In this document: one piece after another, positions 9,082-17,863 of the stretch | Layout of the letters: every line of letters starts with the position of its first letter | Position numbering within the stretch: the first letter of the stretch is position 1 | Assembly: GCF_021568315.1 (NCBI RefSeq) | Contig: NZ_JAKGSI010000001.1 | Location: 1-64,000, forward strand | DNA length: 64,000 bases | Reading direction: 5' to 3' | From: Corynebacterium uropygiale | GTDB taxonomy: Bacteria; Actinomycetota; Actinomycetes; Mycobacteriales; Mycobacteriaceae | The notes under the pieces: generated by a model | Told to the model about the DNA's origin: nothing | Databases searched by the model: none | The model's input: only the letters and a program-made list of their open reading frames with translations | Program-made: the position numbers and the translations under genes

Positions 9082-10461
9082 TCACGACCTTTGCGCCAGC
9101 GCAGTGTCGACGCGCTCACCTCGGTCCCAGACGTCCTGGTCGAGGATCCCCGCCCGCCGGGAGACGACAGCCGCGACAAGCGCCTGGCCGGTGACGTTCG
9201 TGGCGGTGCGGCCCATGTCGATGATCGGCTCGATCGCGAGGAGCAGGCCCGCCCCGGCGAGCGGCAGGCCGAGCGTCGAGAGCGTGAGGGTGAGCATGAC
9301 CACGGCGCCCGTCGTGCCGGCAGTCGCTGCCGAACCAATCACAGAGACCACGATGATGAGCAGGTAGTCCACGGGCGAGAGATCCACGCCGAAGAACTGG
9401 GCCACGAACAGCGCCGCGACGGCCGGGTACACGGAGGCGCAGCCGTCCATCTTGGTGGTGGCGCCCAGCGGGATAGCGAAGGACGCGTAGGAGGAGGGGA
9501 CGCCGAGGGTTTGCTCGGAGACCCGCTGCGTCACCGGCATGACGCCCATCGAGGAGCGCGTGATGAAGCCCAGCGAGGTCACCGGCCAGACGCGCCGGTA
9601 GAAGCCCACCGGGGAGAGCCCGTGGAGCGCCAGGATGACGGGATACACGATGAGCAGCACAATCGCGAGGCCGATGTAGATGGCCAGCACGAACTTCCCG
9701 AGGCTGCCCAGCGCCTCCCAGCCATAGGTGGCCACGGCGTTGCCGATGAGCGCGCCCGTGCCAATCGGCGCCAGCCTAATGATCCACCACAGCACCACCT
9801 GCACCACCTTGAGGAAGGATTCGGTGAAAGAGAGGAAGGGCTCGGCGGCTTTGCCAGCCTTGACCGCCGCGGTTCCCAGCGCCAGCGAGACGACGAGAAT
9901 CTGGAGCACATTAAAGCTGAGGGAGATGCTGCCGGCGTCGGTGGCCTTCGCGGACAGGCCGAGGATATTGCCCGGCACGATGGAATTCACGAAGCCCATC
10001 CACGAGCCCACGGTGGACGGCTCGGCGGCGGAGTCGGCGCTGACGCCTGCCCCCAGCCCCGGCTTCATGACCACGCCGACGAGGATTCCCGCCAGCACCG
10101 AGAAGAACGCTGTGATCATGAACCACCAAATGGTGGAGAGCGCCAGCTTCGCCGCGTTGGTGACTTCCCGAAGTTTGGCGACGGATGTCACCACGGCGGC
10201 GAACACCAGCGCGGGGACCATCACCTTGAGGAGCTGGACGTAGGTGGAGCCCACCCAGTCGAGGATGGCTGAGAGCCAATTCTCGGGCTCGAGGGAGCGG
10301 GCGATGAATCCAAAAATCAGGCCGACGATCAGGCCGTAGATCACCTGGGCGCCGAAGCCCCGGGCCCAGCCGGGGAGGAGGTGGCGGCGCGCTGGGGTGT
10401 CCGAGGCGGATGCCGCGGGGGCAGAGGAAGAATCACTTGGCGAGGACGACACGCTGTTCAC
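9082..10461 (-). CDS. dicarboxylate/amino-acid:cation symporter (DAACS)
   Basis: This 459-residue transporter of the GltP/DctA family has about eight membrane helices plus re-entrant hairpins. Motifs include the serine-rich hairpin region near TRSSMGVMPVT, the ATTKMDG loop of TM7 and NVTGQAL near the end of TM8, which bind substrate and cations. The likely substrate is C4-dicarboxylate or acidic amino acid with Na+ or H+; the sequence alone does not decide. The start appears to be GTG at 10461 with only weak GAAAG upstream, followed by a Ser/Ala-rich tail before the first helix. Confidence 0.88.
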   Translation of the reverse strand: MNSVSSSPSDSSSAPAASASDTPARRHLLPGWARGFGAQVIYGLIVGLIFGFIARSLEPENWLSAILDWVGSTYVQLLKVMVPALVFAAVVTSVAKLREVTNAAKLALSTIWWFMITAFFSVLAGILVGVVMKPGLGAGVSADSAAEPSTVGSWMGFVNSIVPGNILGLSAKATDAGSISLSFNVLQILVVSLALGTAAVKAGKAAEPFLSFTESFLKVVQVVLWWIIRLAPIGTGALIGNAVATYGWEALGSLGKFVLAIYIGLAIVLLIVYPVILALHGLSPVGFYRRVWPVTSLGFITRSSMGVMPVTQRVSEQTLGVPSSYASFAIPLGATTKMDGCASVYPAVAALFVAQFFGVDLSPVDYLLIIVVSVIGSAATAGTTGAVVMLTLTLSTLGLPLAGAGLLLAIEPIIDMGRTATNVTGQALVAAVVSRRAGILDQDVWDRGERVDTALAQRS

Positions 10462-10637
10462 GCTTTCTGCACGGGGGACAGGTCGGGCGAGTTGGTGACA
10501 TGACCACCAACGCGCATGTCTGATCCAACCACGCGGGGCGGGGAAAGCATTCCTTCCGGGACGGAAATGTGAGCAAACTAACCGAGTGGACTATGGAGAG
10601 TAGACAGGGTAGTACGGAGACCCCACGAGAAAGACGA

Positions 10638-10685
10638 AAACCCCCTCCCACCGCGGTGGTGTCCATACCGCGGGGGAGGGGGTTT
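10638..10685 (-). terminator. strong intrinsic terminator after small surface-protein cluster
   Basis: An 18-bp stem (left arm 10638-10656 with one bulged A, right arm 10668-10685, 11-nt loop) is followed on the minus strand by a T run. It lies ~50 bp past the stop of the 39-residue peptide gene, so it should end transcripts of the 12251-10738 cluster before the symporter gene. Confidence 0.85.
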
Positions 10686-10737
10686 CGCGAAGAGAACCGA
10701 TGTGAGGCGATAGCACCGCCTCGGGTGCTTCGGGGTG

Positions 10738-10857
10738 TTAGCTCATCATCCCGAAGATCTTGGAGACGCCGCCGAGGATCGTCTTGACGATCTTCACAGC
10801 GAAGTCGAGGGCGTCAGAGTCGAAGTAGCCGGGGAAGGGCTGCTGGCCAGTAGGCAT
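10738..10857 (-). CDS. 39-residue porin-like amphipathic peptide
   Basis: The gene begins MPTGQQPFPGYFDSD, then forms a helix with alternating hydrophobic and Lys residues (FAVKIVKTILGGVSKIFGMM). AAAGGAA lies 7 nt before the ATG. It has no signal peptide, like the short corynebacterial PorA and PorH peptides, which reach the mycolate layer without a classical leader. Sequence identity to those is not evident, so the assignment rests on size, amphipathicity and neighbourhood. It is the last gene before the strong terminator. Confidence 0.65.
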   Translation of the reverse strand: MPTGQQPFPGYFDSDALDFAVKIVKTILGGVSKIFGMMS

Positions 10858-10982
10858 GAACTGTTCCTTTCAGGTGTGCGGTATGCAGGAGTGTGGGCGA
10901 AGACCCGGTGCCTCCCGCGGCGCCGAGGGTGGTCCCCAGGGTGAGGCGCGCGGAGGCGTCGTCGCAGGGGTCGCGCTGGGGT

Positions 10983-11615
10983 TTACTTCTCGGCGTCGCC
11001 GATGGTGATGATGGACTCGGGGTTGTTGTAGTCCTTGTAGCGGGCCAGCGGAGCAACGCGCTCGCAGTTGAGCACGCACTTCGGGTCGGCCTTGTTCGGA
11101 CGGCCGTCGCGGCGGATGTCGTTGGCGTTGTAGACGGCCGGGGCGGCGACGACTCGCTCACCCTTCTGGGCGCGAGAGGGGAACTGCATCCGTAAGTCGA
11201 TGTTCAGCTCGCCCTGATCGGTAGCCTGGTAAGTCTGCCAGGTGTAGACGCCCCAGTCAGCGCCATTGTCGGCGTTGCGGAGGGTGACGCGCACGGTGTA
11301 GTACTTGCCGGGCGCGAAGCCGGTGGCCTTCGTCTGGACGCGGCCGTAGTACGGGCCCTTGCCGGCGTTCGCCTTCTCCAGGAAGGGGACTTCGTGGTCG
11401 CCGTCGGCGTCGTCGGTGAAGCTGACGGTGCCAATCTGGCCTTCGGAGTGGTCGGGGGCCGGGTCGCTCTCGTTGACCTTGGTGGGGTCCCAGAAGGGGC
11501 GACCATCGGTGCCGCTGCTGCCCAGCAGGTCAGCGGAAGCAACGCCCTGTGCGGCAATCATGCCGCTCATGCCGAGCGCCAGCGCGGCGCCCGCAATGCG
11601 ACGGATCTTCGTCAT
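10983..11615 (-). CDS. secreted protein with single VaFE-like beta domain
   Basis: This 210-residue protein has a clear Sec signal peptide (KIRR, hydrophobic core, cleavage likely after VASA). The mature part resembles one VaFE/Cna-like repeat: DADGDHEV, the GFAPGKYYTVRVTL strand pair, a late GERVVAAPAVY strand and a terminal ESIITI strand. Two cysteines four residues apart (KCVLNC) could form a disulfide. There is no LPXTG sorting signal, so it is released or held non-covalently. The ATG at 11615 has AAGGAG 8 nt upstream. It sits in the same-strand cluster of small exported peptides. Confidence 0.65.
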   Translation of the reverse strand: MTKIRRIAGAALALGMSGMIAAQGVASADLLGSSGTDGRPFWDPTKVNESDPAPDHSEGQIGTVSFTDDADGDHEVPFLEKANAGKGPYYGRVQTKATGFAPGKYYTVRVTLRNADNGADWGVYTWQTYQATDQGELNIDLRMQFPSRAQKGERVVAAPAVYNANDIRRDGRPNKADPKCVLNCERVAPLARYKDYNNPESIITIGDAEK

Positions 11616-11667
11616 AACTCTTCTCCTTGAGCGTTCGTGACGTACGCGGTGTGGATGGATGGGGTGT

Positions 11668-11814
11668 TTAGACGATGCCCGCGGCGAAGCCGAGCATGGC
11701 CTTGATGGCCTCGACGAGCGACGGTCCAACCTCGGAGCCCCAGTGGAGGACGGGCAACGGATCGGTGGTGGGGTCGAGGGCCAGGCCTTCGTTGGGGTTC
11801 GTGTCAGCGCCCAT
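11668..11814 (-). CDS. 48-residue porin-like peptide
   Basis: The peptide starts MGADTNPNEGLALDP, an acidic hydrophilic half, and ends in a hydrophobic helix (SLVEAIKAMLGFAAGIV). AAAGGAG lies 5 nt before the ATG. No signal peptide. Size, polarity pattern and cluster position recall PorA/PorH-type channel peptides of mycolic-acid bacteria. Strongly supported as a gene by its ribosome site; the function is inferred. Confidence 0.65.
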   Translation of the reverse strand: MGADTNPNEGLALDPTTDPLPVLHWGSEVGPSLVEAIKAMLGFAAGIV

Positions 11815-11957
11815 GATGTCTCCTTTGCGAGATGAAGTCTGCGTGAAGTCTGTGGCCGCGCACTCGGCGCGGAGGGGGTCTACCCACGTCAACGCCCCGG
11901 CCGCACCGCGGGGCGGTGCGGAGTCCGGAGCGTCAGTGTGGACGTCAGTCCAGTGGA

Positions 11958-12251
11958 TTACTTGCCGACGATCGCGGTGACGAGGCCGAGGATGGACTGA
12001 GCCAGGGAGCCCAGGGTGTTGAAGACGCCGGTGATGGAGTCAACGGAGACCTCGGAGGAGAGAGCCTCGAGCTTGTCGGAGGAGCCGGACACCAGGCCGT
12101 CGGCGGAGCCGGAAGCGGCGGCCGGAGCCTCGGTGGTGGTGGCGGCGGTGGTCTCGGAGGCCGGAGCGGTCTCGGCGGCGGTCGCGGTGGCGATGCCGAA
12201 GGTAGCGGAGGTCGCGATCAGGCCGGCGGCGATAGCGTTACGAAGCTTCAT
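11958..12251 (-). CDS. exported small protein with C-terminal amphipathic helix
   Basis: This 97-residue protein has an N-terminal signal peptide (MKLRNAIAAGLIATSATFG, cleavage near ATAA), a Thr/Ala/Ser/Glu-rich linker and a C-terminal helix (FNTLGSLAQSILGLVTAIV). Signal peptide plus helical channel-like segment recalls secreted corynebacterial porins such as PorB, without clear identity. It is first in the four-gene cluster. GAGG precedes the ATG, and a possible -10 (TAGTAT on the minus strand) lies near 12300. Confidence 0.65.
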   Translation of the reverse strand: MKLRNAIAAGLIATSATFGIATATAAETAPASETTAATTTEAPAAASGSADGLVSGSSDKLEALSSEVSVDSITGVFNTLGSLAQSILGLVTAIVGK

Positions 12252-12572
12252 GAATTGTCCTCTTTTCGTTGTAGTCGTCTGTGCTGTGGACTGAGGCTCA
12301 TACTAAGAACCGCCGCCGGGGGAGCACCACCGCCAAACGGCCCAAGTTTGAGGTATCTTTCGGCGACGCTCTCCCGCCGAAGGGTGGTCGAGAGTTACTC
12401 CGCCTATCTCCTTTCGGCCATAGGGGACCCTAAGAATGCCTGGTGGGCGGCGTAGGTCTAGGCCTCAACATGGCCCAGGCGCCCGAGAGCACGCCGCGAG
12501 CCCCGCGTCAAAAATGCCCCAATTCGGGGGTAAGTAGGTCCGCAGAATCCCACATAGCGCGCAGCCGCCCGC
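12252..12572. other. intergenic, probable promoter region of the small surface-protein cluster
   Basis: 321 bp between the first small exported gene and the DNA glycosylase stop. Apart from a possible -10 for the leftward cluster near 12300, I see no gene, repeat or RNA. Confidence 0.4.
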
Positions 12573-13211
12573 CTAGCCTCCCGCCGAGGACACCCCGCGG
12601 GGCCTACCGCGGCGGGCGCTCACCGTGGGGTGGCCGGGGATCCAGAAGCGTAGGGGAGCGTCCTGGTTCTTGGAGATCCCGATCCTCGGCCCCGCAACCC
12701 ACTCCTCATCAGCCAGCCCCTCAAAGCCCAGGTCAGCGGGGGCGAGGAGGTGGAAGTGGGCGGGGTGGGCGTCGTCGAGAAGGATGGGCTGCTGGCGGAT
12801 GGGGGCGTGGTTGTCCTCGACGCGAAAGCCCAGCGCAGAGCCCACGTTGCCGGGGCCGCGGGCGAGGCGCGGGTCGGGGCCGGGGAGGTTTCGGCGTTGG
12901 GCGGCGAGGGAGGCGCCGCGGAGGACCTCGCCGGCGCGGAGGAGACACCCCTGGCCTACGCCCTCCGGGCCGCACACGATGTTCCCCGCGCGGTGAATCC
13001 CGTAGGAGATATAGATGTACATGTGCCCGCCGGGTCCGAACATCGCGGCGTTTCGCCGGGTGGGCCCGCGGAAGGCGTGGGAGGCGGGGTCCTCGGCGCC
13101 GAGGTACGCCTCCACCTCCGTGAGGCGGATGGCCACGCCTCCGTGGCACAGGACCCGGCCGAGGAGCTGTGGGGCGACGACGTCAGCTGGCTGAGTAAAA
13201 TCAATGCACAT
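12573..13211 (-). CDS. DNA-3-methyladenine glycosylase, AAG/MPG family
   Basis: This 212-residue base-excision enzyme removes alkylated purines. Motifs are the LTEVEAYLG block with the catalytic Glu, ASHAFRGPTRRNAAMFG, the intercalating-loop region HMYIYISYGIH, and ARGPGNV. I chose the ATG at 13211 (MCIDFTQPAD) because it matches the normal family N-terminus; the frame stays open upstream but without family similarity and would overlap the nitroreductase region heavily. It is divergent from the nitroreductase at 13297. Confidence 0.88.
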   Translation of the reverse strand: MCIDFTQPADVVAPQLLGRVLCHGGVAIRLTEVEAYLGAEDPASHAFRGPTRRNAAMFGPGGHMYIYISYGIHRAGNIVCGPEGVGQGCLLRAGEVLRGASLAAQRRNLPGPDPRLARGPGNVGSALGFRVEDNHAPIRQQPILLDDAHPAHFHLLAPADLGFEGLADEEWVAGPRIGISKNQDAPLRFWIPGHPTVSARRGRPRGVSSAGG

Positions 13212-13296
13212 TCCGAAGCCCGATGGTAGGCCAGGCCGCGTCCTCGCTGCGCCTGGGCCTGCCTCGGGACCCCGACACGAAAGGACTCCGCACTCC

Positions 13297-13902
13297 GTGA
13301 CTGCCCCCGCCACCCCGCAGACCCCGCAGACCGCCAGCGTGAAGGATTCCATCGAGGGCCGCCGCGCCGTCCGCCGCTACACCGCGGAGGCGCCCAGCCA
13401 GGAGCTCATCGATGAGGTCGCCCGCCTCGCCCTCGAGGCGCCGAGCGCCTTCAACGCCCAGATGCGCGACCTCTATGTTGTGACCGACGACGCCACCAAG
13501 CAGGCCCTCTACGAGGCCTCCAACCAGCGCCAGTTCCTTGAGGCGCCGGTGGTGTTCGTCGTGGCCGCGCGGACCGAGGCCGTGACGGACGACGTGGAGG
13601 GGCTGCTCGGCGAGCAGCGCGCGCAGGTCTTCGCCTCTTTCCGCTCGGGCATGTCCCCGGAGAAGCTCCGCGAGGCGAGCATCAAGGACGCCATGCTCGT
13701 GGCGGGCTTCCTGCTGGTCGCGGCGCAGTCCGTTGGCCTGGCGACCAGCCCCACCACCGGCTGGGACGAGGAAAAGGTGAAGGAGGCCATCGGCCTGGGC
13801 GGCCGGGAGGATCGGGCGATCGGCCTGGTCATCGCGGCGGGCTTCCCGAACGAGAGCCCGGCCCACCCCGGGCGGGCGGAGAGCCGCCTGCACCGCATCT
13901 AG
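13297..13902 (+). CDS. nitroreductase-family FMN oxidoreductase
   Basis: This ~201-residue protein contains the family's N-terminal block (EGRRAVRRYT), where the basic residues bind FMN phosphate, the APSAFNAQ block and the C-terminal glycine-rich IGLVIAAGFP. The GTG at 13297 with AAAGGA upstream is the best start; the in-frame ATG at 13204 would overlap the divergent glycosylase gene. Family members reduce nitroaromatics or quinones with NAD(P)H. The true substrate cannot be told. Confidence 0.85.
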   Translation: MTAPATPQTPQTASVKDSIEGRRAVRRYTAEAPSQELIDEVARLALEAPSAFNAQMRDLYVVTDDATKQALYEASNQRQFLEAPVVFVVAARTEAVTDDVEGLLGEQRAQVFASFRSGMSPEKLREASIKDAMLVAGFLLVAAQSVGLATSPTTGWDEEKVKEAIGLGGREDRAIGLVIAAGFPNESPAHPGRAESRLHRI

Positions 13903-14078
13903 TGGGGTAGTGACAGCTGGATGGAGGACCTTCGTGCACAACGAGACGGAGAGAATGCACGAAGGTGTTCCTTCGTCGGCTTCGGCCGCTTACACTGACA
14001 CATGCTCGTCCGCCGCCGCATCGGTGGTGGCGGTGCAGGGTCAGTGATAAGGAACTGAACATCGGGGGAGAAAGAACG

Positions 14079-14735
14079 ATGATGAGTACGCAGACGAGTG
14101 CCGGGGCGGTGAAGGCTGCGCAGGCCTTCAGCTTCTTCATCCATAGCGCGCGGGAGGATCACCGCAGCGTCGATGGGGAGACATATCTGAAACTCATCAA
14201 GCTGCTGTGGGCGGCTGACCGGCTGAGTCTTCGCCACTGTGGCCAGACAGTGTCGGAGGACCGCTACAGCGCAATGCGCTATGGGCCAGTGGCCTCAGAG
14301 GCGTATTCGCTGGTAGGCGCGTGTAAACCGGGCGCTCCAGCTCCGACTACGTGGTGTTCGTCTGAAGATAGTGAATGGTGGAGGGACCATTTTGAGGCCG
14401 GCGTCTCTGAGCTTCAACTGATCCGGGACCCCGGTGATGACCATCTTTCGTGTGCCGACACGATGATGCTGGAGAAAGCATACGCGGCGTTTCGTACCAC
14501 GCCGCGTTTCGTGATGGCCGATGATATCAGCCACCGATATCCAGAATGGACACGCGCCTTTACAAGGGGTAATCCCCGTACGTCGTCCGTTGATATTGAC
14601 ATGGAGGATTTCTTTGCAGACCCGGACGACGGGAAGTTTGACTACTTCCACGTCGATGCAGATACTTTGAACGCTGCGCGAGAGTTTTATCGTGAGCGCC
14701 AGGAGATGGCTGTGGCATTGGGGTTCACTCGGTAG
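14079..14735 (+). CDS. Panacea-domain (DUF4065/SocA-like) protein
   Basis: This 218-residue protein carries the Panacea core: YLKLIKLLWAADRLSLRHCG, the DRYSAMRYGPV block and a C-terminal helical part. Panacea proteins act as antitoxins for many unrelated toxins, and SocA is a proteolysis adaptor. GGGGGAG lies 8 nt before the ATG at 14079; a second ATG follows directly. No obvious toxin gene flanks it, so it may be an orphan, act on a distant partner, or work as a stand-alone adaptor. The region is slightly less GC-rich than its neighbours. Confidence 0.75.
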   Translation: MMSTQTSAGAVKAAQAFSFFIHSAREDHRSVDGETYLKLIKLLWAADRLSLRHCGQTVSEDRYSAMRYGPVASEAYSLVGACKPGAPAPTTWCSSEDSEWWRDHFEAGVSELQLIRDPGDDHLSCADTMMLEKAYAAFRTTPRFVMADDISHRYPEWTRAFTRGNPRTSSVDIDMEDFFADPDDGKFDYFHVDADTLNAAREFYRERQEMAVALGFTR

Positions 14736-14750
14736 ACCTGCTGACCCTTG

Positions 14751-15878
14751 CTACGGGATGCTCACCCCCAAAGGATCGCGCAGCACACTGTCTGTGGCCA
14801 CGGCCCGCGCGATGCCGCGCACGATTTCCTCATGCGTGGGGATGAGCCGGAAGGTGAGGGGGAGGGCGTGGCGGCGTCGGACCTCGGCGGCAATGCGGTG
14901 GGGGACGCGGGCATCATGGGTGATGTGCTGACCTGCGAGGACGATGGTGCGCACGGGTCCCTCGGGGGCGTCGAGGATGAGGTCCACCATGTCCGCGAGG
15001 AACTCGACGTCCTCGGCGCGTCCGGGTGGGGCGAGCGTCGGGATGCTCGCCACGGAGTGGAGGCCCTCGGGGTGCGCGATGGCGGCGCCGAGGGAGTCGT
15101 CGGCATAAAACACGGCGGTGCGTTCCTCGGCGCTGTGCTGGTCGGGGAGGGGGGAGTTCTGGAGTTCGGCGGCGAGGATCGCGGGCACCGCCGCCCCGAT
15201 GGACAGCGGCACCGTGAAGTGGGCGCTGAGCTGTTCGCGCAGGTTGAGGCGCTCCCAGTGGAGGTGAGCGGCGTCGACACTGCCGCCGATGCTCACCAGC
15301 CCCGGCGTGCTCACCCCGAGGGCGGCGAGGCTGAGGGAGGGGTCGTGGTGCTCGCGGGCGAGGGTGAGCAGGCGGTGCACCCCGGCCACCACGTGCTGGG
15401 TGGCCTCCGCCGGCGGGATGGAGGAGAGATCGAGGGCGATGTAGGTATCGACGATTGTCCGTCCCCGCAGGTCATAGAGCGCGAAGTAAGTGTTCCGCGT
15501 GCCGATCGCCACGCCGCCCAGATAGTAGGTGCCGGTGCTCAGGCACAGCGGCTGGCTGGGGCGGCCAAGCGGCGGCGCGGCGAGGTCCTCCGCCACATCG
15601 TCTGCCAGCCCCGGGGCCGCACCCGCACCCGCGCCCCGGCTCTCCGCGCGCCCCTCCGGGCAGGGCTCCACAAAGCCGGCATCGGTGAGGGATCGGATGG
15701 CGCGGGAGACGGTCGCCGCGGAGAGCCTGGTGTGCGCCGCGATGTCTCGTTGCGGCAGGGCGCCCAGGCGGCGCAGCGCGTGGAGGCAGCGCGCGGCGGG
15801 CAGGCGCGGGGGCGTGAAGACGGGGCCGGGGTCCGGGGGAGTGAAGCGCCCGGTGGTGCGGGTGCGGGGGCCCGTCAT
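14751..15878 (-). CDS. ROK-family transcriptional regulator
   Basis: This 375-residue NagC-like protein has an N-terminal MarR-type helix-turn-helix (PQRDIAAHTRLSAATVSRAI, ~40-75) followed by a ROK domain (LGVSTPGLV, later DDSLGAAIAHPEGL). The zinc motif CxCGxxGC usual in ROK proteins is absent, so sugar binding or kinase activity may be lost. Its ATG overlaps the sirtuin TGA as ATGA, so it is translationally coupled. It probably represses a sugar-related locus in response to a ligand; the target is unknown. Confidence 0.82.
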   Translation of the reverse strand: MTGPRTRTTGRFTPPDPGPVFTPPRLPAARCLHALRRLGALPQRDIAAHTRLSAATVSRAIRSLTDAGFVEPCPEGRAESRGAGAGAAPGLADDVAEDLAAPPLGRPSQPLCLSTGTYYLGGVAIGTRNTYFALYDLRGRTIVDTYIALDLSSIPPAEATQHVVAGVHRLLTLAREHHDPSLSLAALGVSTPGLVSIGGSVDAAHLHWERLNLREQLSAHFTVPLSIGAAVPAILAAELQNSPLPDQHSAEERTAVFYADDSLGAAIAHPEGLHSVASIPTLAPPGRAEDVEFLADMVDLILDAPEGPVRTIVLAGQHITHDARVPHRIAAEVRRRHALPLTFRLIPTHEEIVRGIARAVATDSVLRDPLGVSIP

Positions 15879-16678
15879 GACAGTCCTGCCAGGGCGTCGA
15901 CCAGCGCGGGAAGGCCGGTGGCGGCGGTGCTGCGCCAGGAGTAGTCGCAGAGGCGGGTGAGGTCGGTGGGCTCGGGGCTGATCTCCAGGATGGGGGTGCC
16001 GAGCTCCGCGGCGATCCGCGGCAGCCCCGCGGCGGGGAAGACGACGCCCGATGTGCCCACGATGAGCACGAGGTCGGCGCTGGCCATCGCGCGTTCTGCC
16101 GCGTCCCATTCGCGTTCGGGGAGGGGCTCCCCGAACCAGACCACCCCGGGCCGGATGAGGTTCCCGCACAGGGGACAGCGGGGCGGGCGCAGGCGCGCGG
16201 ACGGGCCGGCGGGGTGCGCCGGGGTGTCGTCGTCGGGAACGAGGGGGAGGCTCACGCCGCCGCGCCAAGGTCGGGAGCAGATGGTGCAGCGGTAGTCGAA
16301 GAGGCTGCCGTGCAGGTGGATGATCTCGGAGGATCCGCCGCGTTCGTGCAGGTCATCGATGTTTTGGGTGGTGATGGTGATGGCCTCGACGCCGGGGAGC
16401 TGTTCCCACGCGGCGAGCGCCCGGTGCCCGGCGTTGGGGTCGGCGTGGCGGGAGAGGGCCGCGCGCCAGAGGTACCAGGCCCACATGGGCTCGGGGTCGC
16501 GCGCCCAGGCGTCGATGCTGGCCATGGCTTGGGGGTCGACGTGACTCCAGACGCCGGTGGTGGCGTCGCGATACGTGTCGAGGCCGGACTCGGCGCTCAT
16601 GCCGGCGCCGGTGAAGACGTTGATGCGCCGCGCGCCTCGGCAGAGGTCGAGTGCGTGTTCCAGCTGCTGATCCCGCAT
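15875..16678 (-). CDS. sirtuin, NAD-dependent lysine deacylase (CobB-like)
   Basis: This 267-residue Sir2 enzyme has the NAD motif GAGMSAESGL, the TQNIDDLHERGG block, the catalytic His in HLHGS, a CxxC...CxxC zinc ribbon (CTIC and CPLC) and the GTSGVVFPAAGLP end motif. YLWR near residue ~69 matches the Tyr-x-x-Arg pair of SIRT5/CobB-type sirtuins that accept succinyl or malonyl lysine, so desuccinylase activity is likely. It is coupled to the ROK regulator by a 4-bp overlap. Confidence 0.9.
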   Translation of the reverse strand: MRDQQLEHALDLCRGARRINVFTGAGMSAESGLDTYRDATTGVWSHVDPQAMASIDAWARDPEPMWAWYLWRAALSRHADPNAGHRALAAWEQLPGVEAITITTQNIDDLHERGGSSEIIHLHGSLFDYRCTICSRPWRGGVSLPLVPDDDTPAHPAGPSARLRPPRCPLCGNLIRPGVVWFGEPLPEREWDAAERAMASADLVLIVGTSGVVFPAAGLPRIAAELGTPILEISPEPTDLTRLCDYSWRSTAATGLPALVDALAGLS

Positions 16679-16738
16679 AGTGTCCAGGCTAGGCGGGCGC
16701 CGCGGCGCGGTGGGGGAGCCCGATCCGCAGGTCTTAGG

Positions 16739-16757
16739 TGAAAACCATTATCATTAG
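16739..16757 (+). promoter_or_regulatory. candidate Zur box upstream of COG0523 GTPase
   Basis: The sequence tgaaaaccattatcattag ends 5 bp before the GTPase start codon. It resembles the actinobacterial Zur operator core (TGAAAATGATTATCATTTTCA) over most of its left half and centre. Position over the start region would allow zinc-dependent repression. Confidence 0.6.
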
Positions 16758-16762
16758 ACCTC

Positions 16763-17863
16763 ATGACATCACGCCCCAACCCTTCCAGCCCCACGCCCGT
16801 GACGGTTCTTTCCGGCTTCCTTGGCTGCGGAAAGACCACGCTCCTCAACCACATCCTTGCGAATCGCGAGGGCCGCAAGATCGCGGTCATCGTCAATGAT
16901 TTTTCGGAGGTCAATATCGACGCCGCGCTCATCGCGGGGGAGGGCCACCTCACCCGCGGCGAGGACCGCTTCGTCGAGCTCACCAACGGCTGCATTTGCT
17001 GCACGCTGCGCGAGGACCTCGTCGAGTCGGTGAGCGAGCTCGCCCGCACGGAGCGCTTCGACCACATCCTCATCGAGTCCACGGGCATCTCGGAGCCCAT
17101 GCCGGTGGCCGCCACCTTCGAGTGGCAGTGGGAGGACGGGACGCGCCTCCAGGACATTGCGCCCATCGACACCATGGTCACGCTGGTGGACACGACGACG
17201 TTCCTCGACCAGATTCGCCGCACGCAGTCCCTCGCCGAGGCGGACCGCGCGGCCACGCCGGAGGATGACCGCACGGTGGCGGATCTCCTCGTCGATCAGG
17301 TGGAGTTCGCGGATCTCATCTTCCTCACCAAGACGGACCTGGTGGATGAGGAGCGCGTGGAGCGCACCCGCGAGCTGGTCCGCGCGATGAACCGCCGCGC
17401 GGAGATCGCCGAGCTCGTCCACGGCGAGGTGAGCGTCGACACCATCCTCGGCGCCCATCGCTACAGCGTGGAGACCGCGCGCGCCTACCAGGGCTATACG
17501 GAGGAGCTGGAGAACCCGCACACCCCGGAGACGGAGGAGTACGGGATTTCCTCGTGTGTGTTCCGGGGGGATCGGCCGTTTGACCGGCAGCGCCTCATTG
17601 ATGCGTTGAGGGCGACGACGGGCCTCGTCCGCTCGAAGGGCTATTGCTGGATTTCGGATCGGCTGGACCTGGTGCAGGTGTGGCATCAGGCGGGACCGAA
17701 CCTGCAGATCCAGCCGGCGGCGCAGTGGGCGGGCACGGACCTGGAGCCGGGCAACGAGTTGGTGCTCATCGGCATCGATCTCAATGCGGAGGATCTGCTG
17801 GCTCGCTTGGAGAAAGCGACGCTCAGTGATGAGGAAGCCGCTGCCTTGTTGAAAACTTATTGA
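16763..17863 (+). CDS. COG0523 (CobW/ZigA-like) GTPase, putative zinc chaperone
   Basis: This 366-residue G3E GTPase has Walker [10 protein letters not shown], the metal-binding CICC motif in [11 protein letters not shown], the ESTGISEP block, the guanine motif TKTD and a C-terminal CobW_C domain ([13 protein letters not shown] onward). Members under Zur control deliver zinc to essential metalloproteins during starvation. The Zur-like site and the His-rich protein downstream favour that role over cobalamin synthesis. Confidence 0.85.
   Translation: MTSRPNPSSPTPVTVLSGFLGCGKTTLLNHILANREGRKIAVIVNDFSEVNIDAALIAGEGHLTRGEDRFVELTNGCICCTLREDLVESVSELARTERFDHILIESTGISEPMPVAATFEWQWEDGTRLQDIAPIDTMVTLVDTTTFLDQIRRTQSLAEADRAATPEDDRTVADLLVDQVEFADLIFLTKTDLVDEERVERTRELVRAMNRRAEIAELVHGEVSVDTILGAHRYSVETARAYQGYTEELENPHTPETEEYGISSCVFRGDRPFDRQRLIDALRATTGLVRSKGYCWISDRLDLVQVWHQAGPNLQIQPAAQWAGTDLEPGNELVLIGIDLNAEDLLARLEKATLSDEEAAALLKTY

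Noticed and set aside
14082..14237. Antisense frame overlapping the Panacea gene as its toxin
   Set aside because: Lies antisense to well conserved Panacea motifs and has no toxin-like features.
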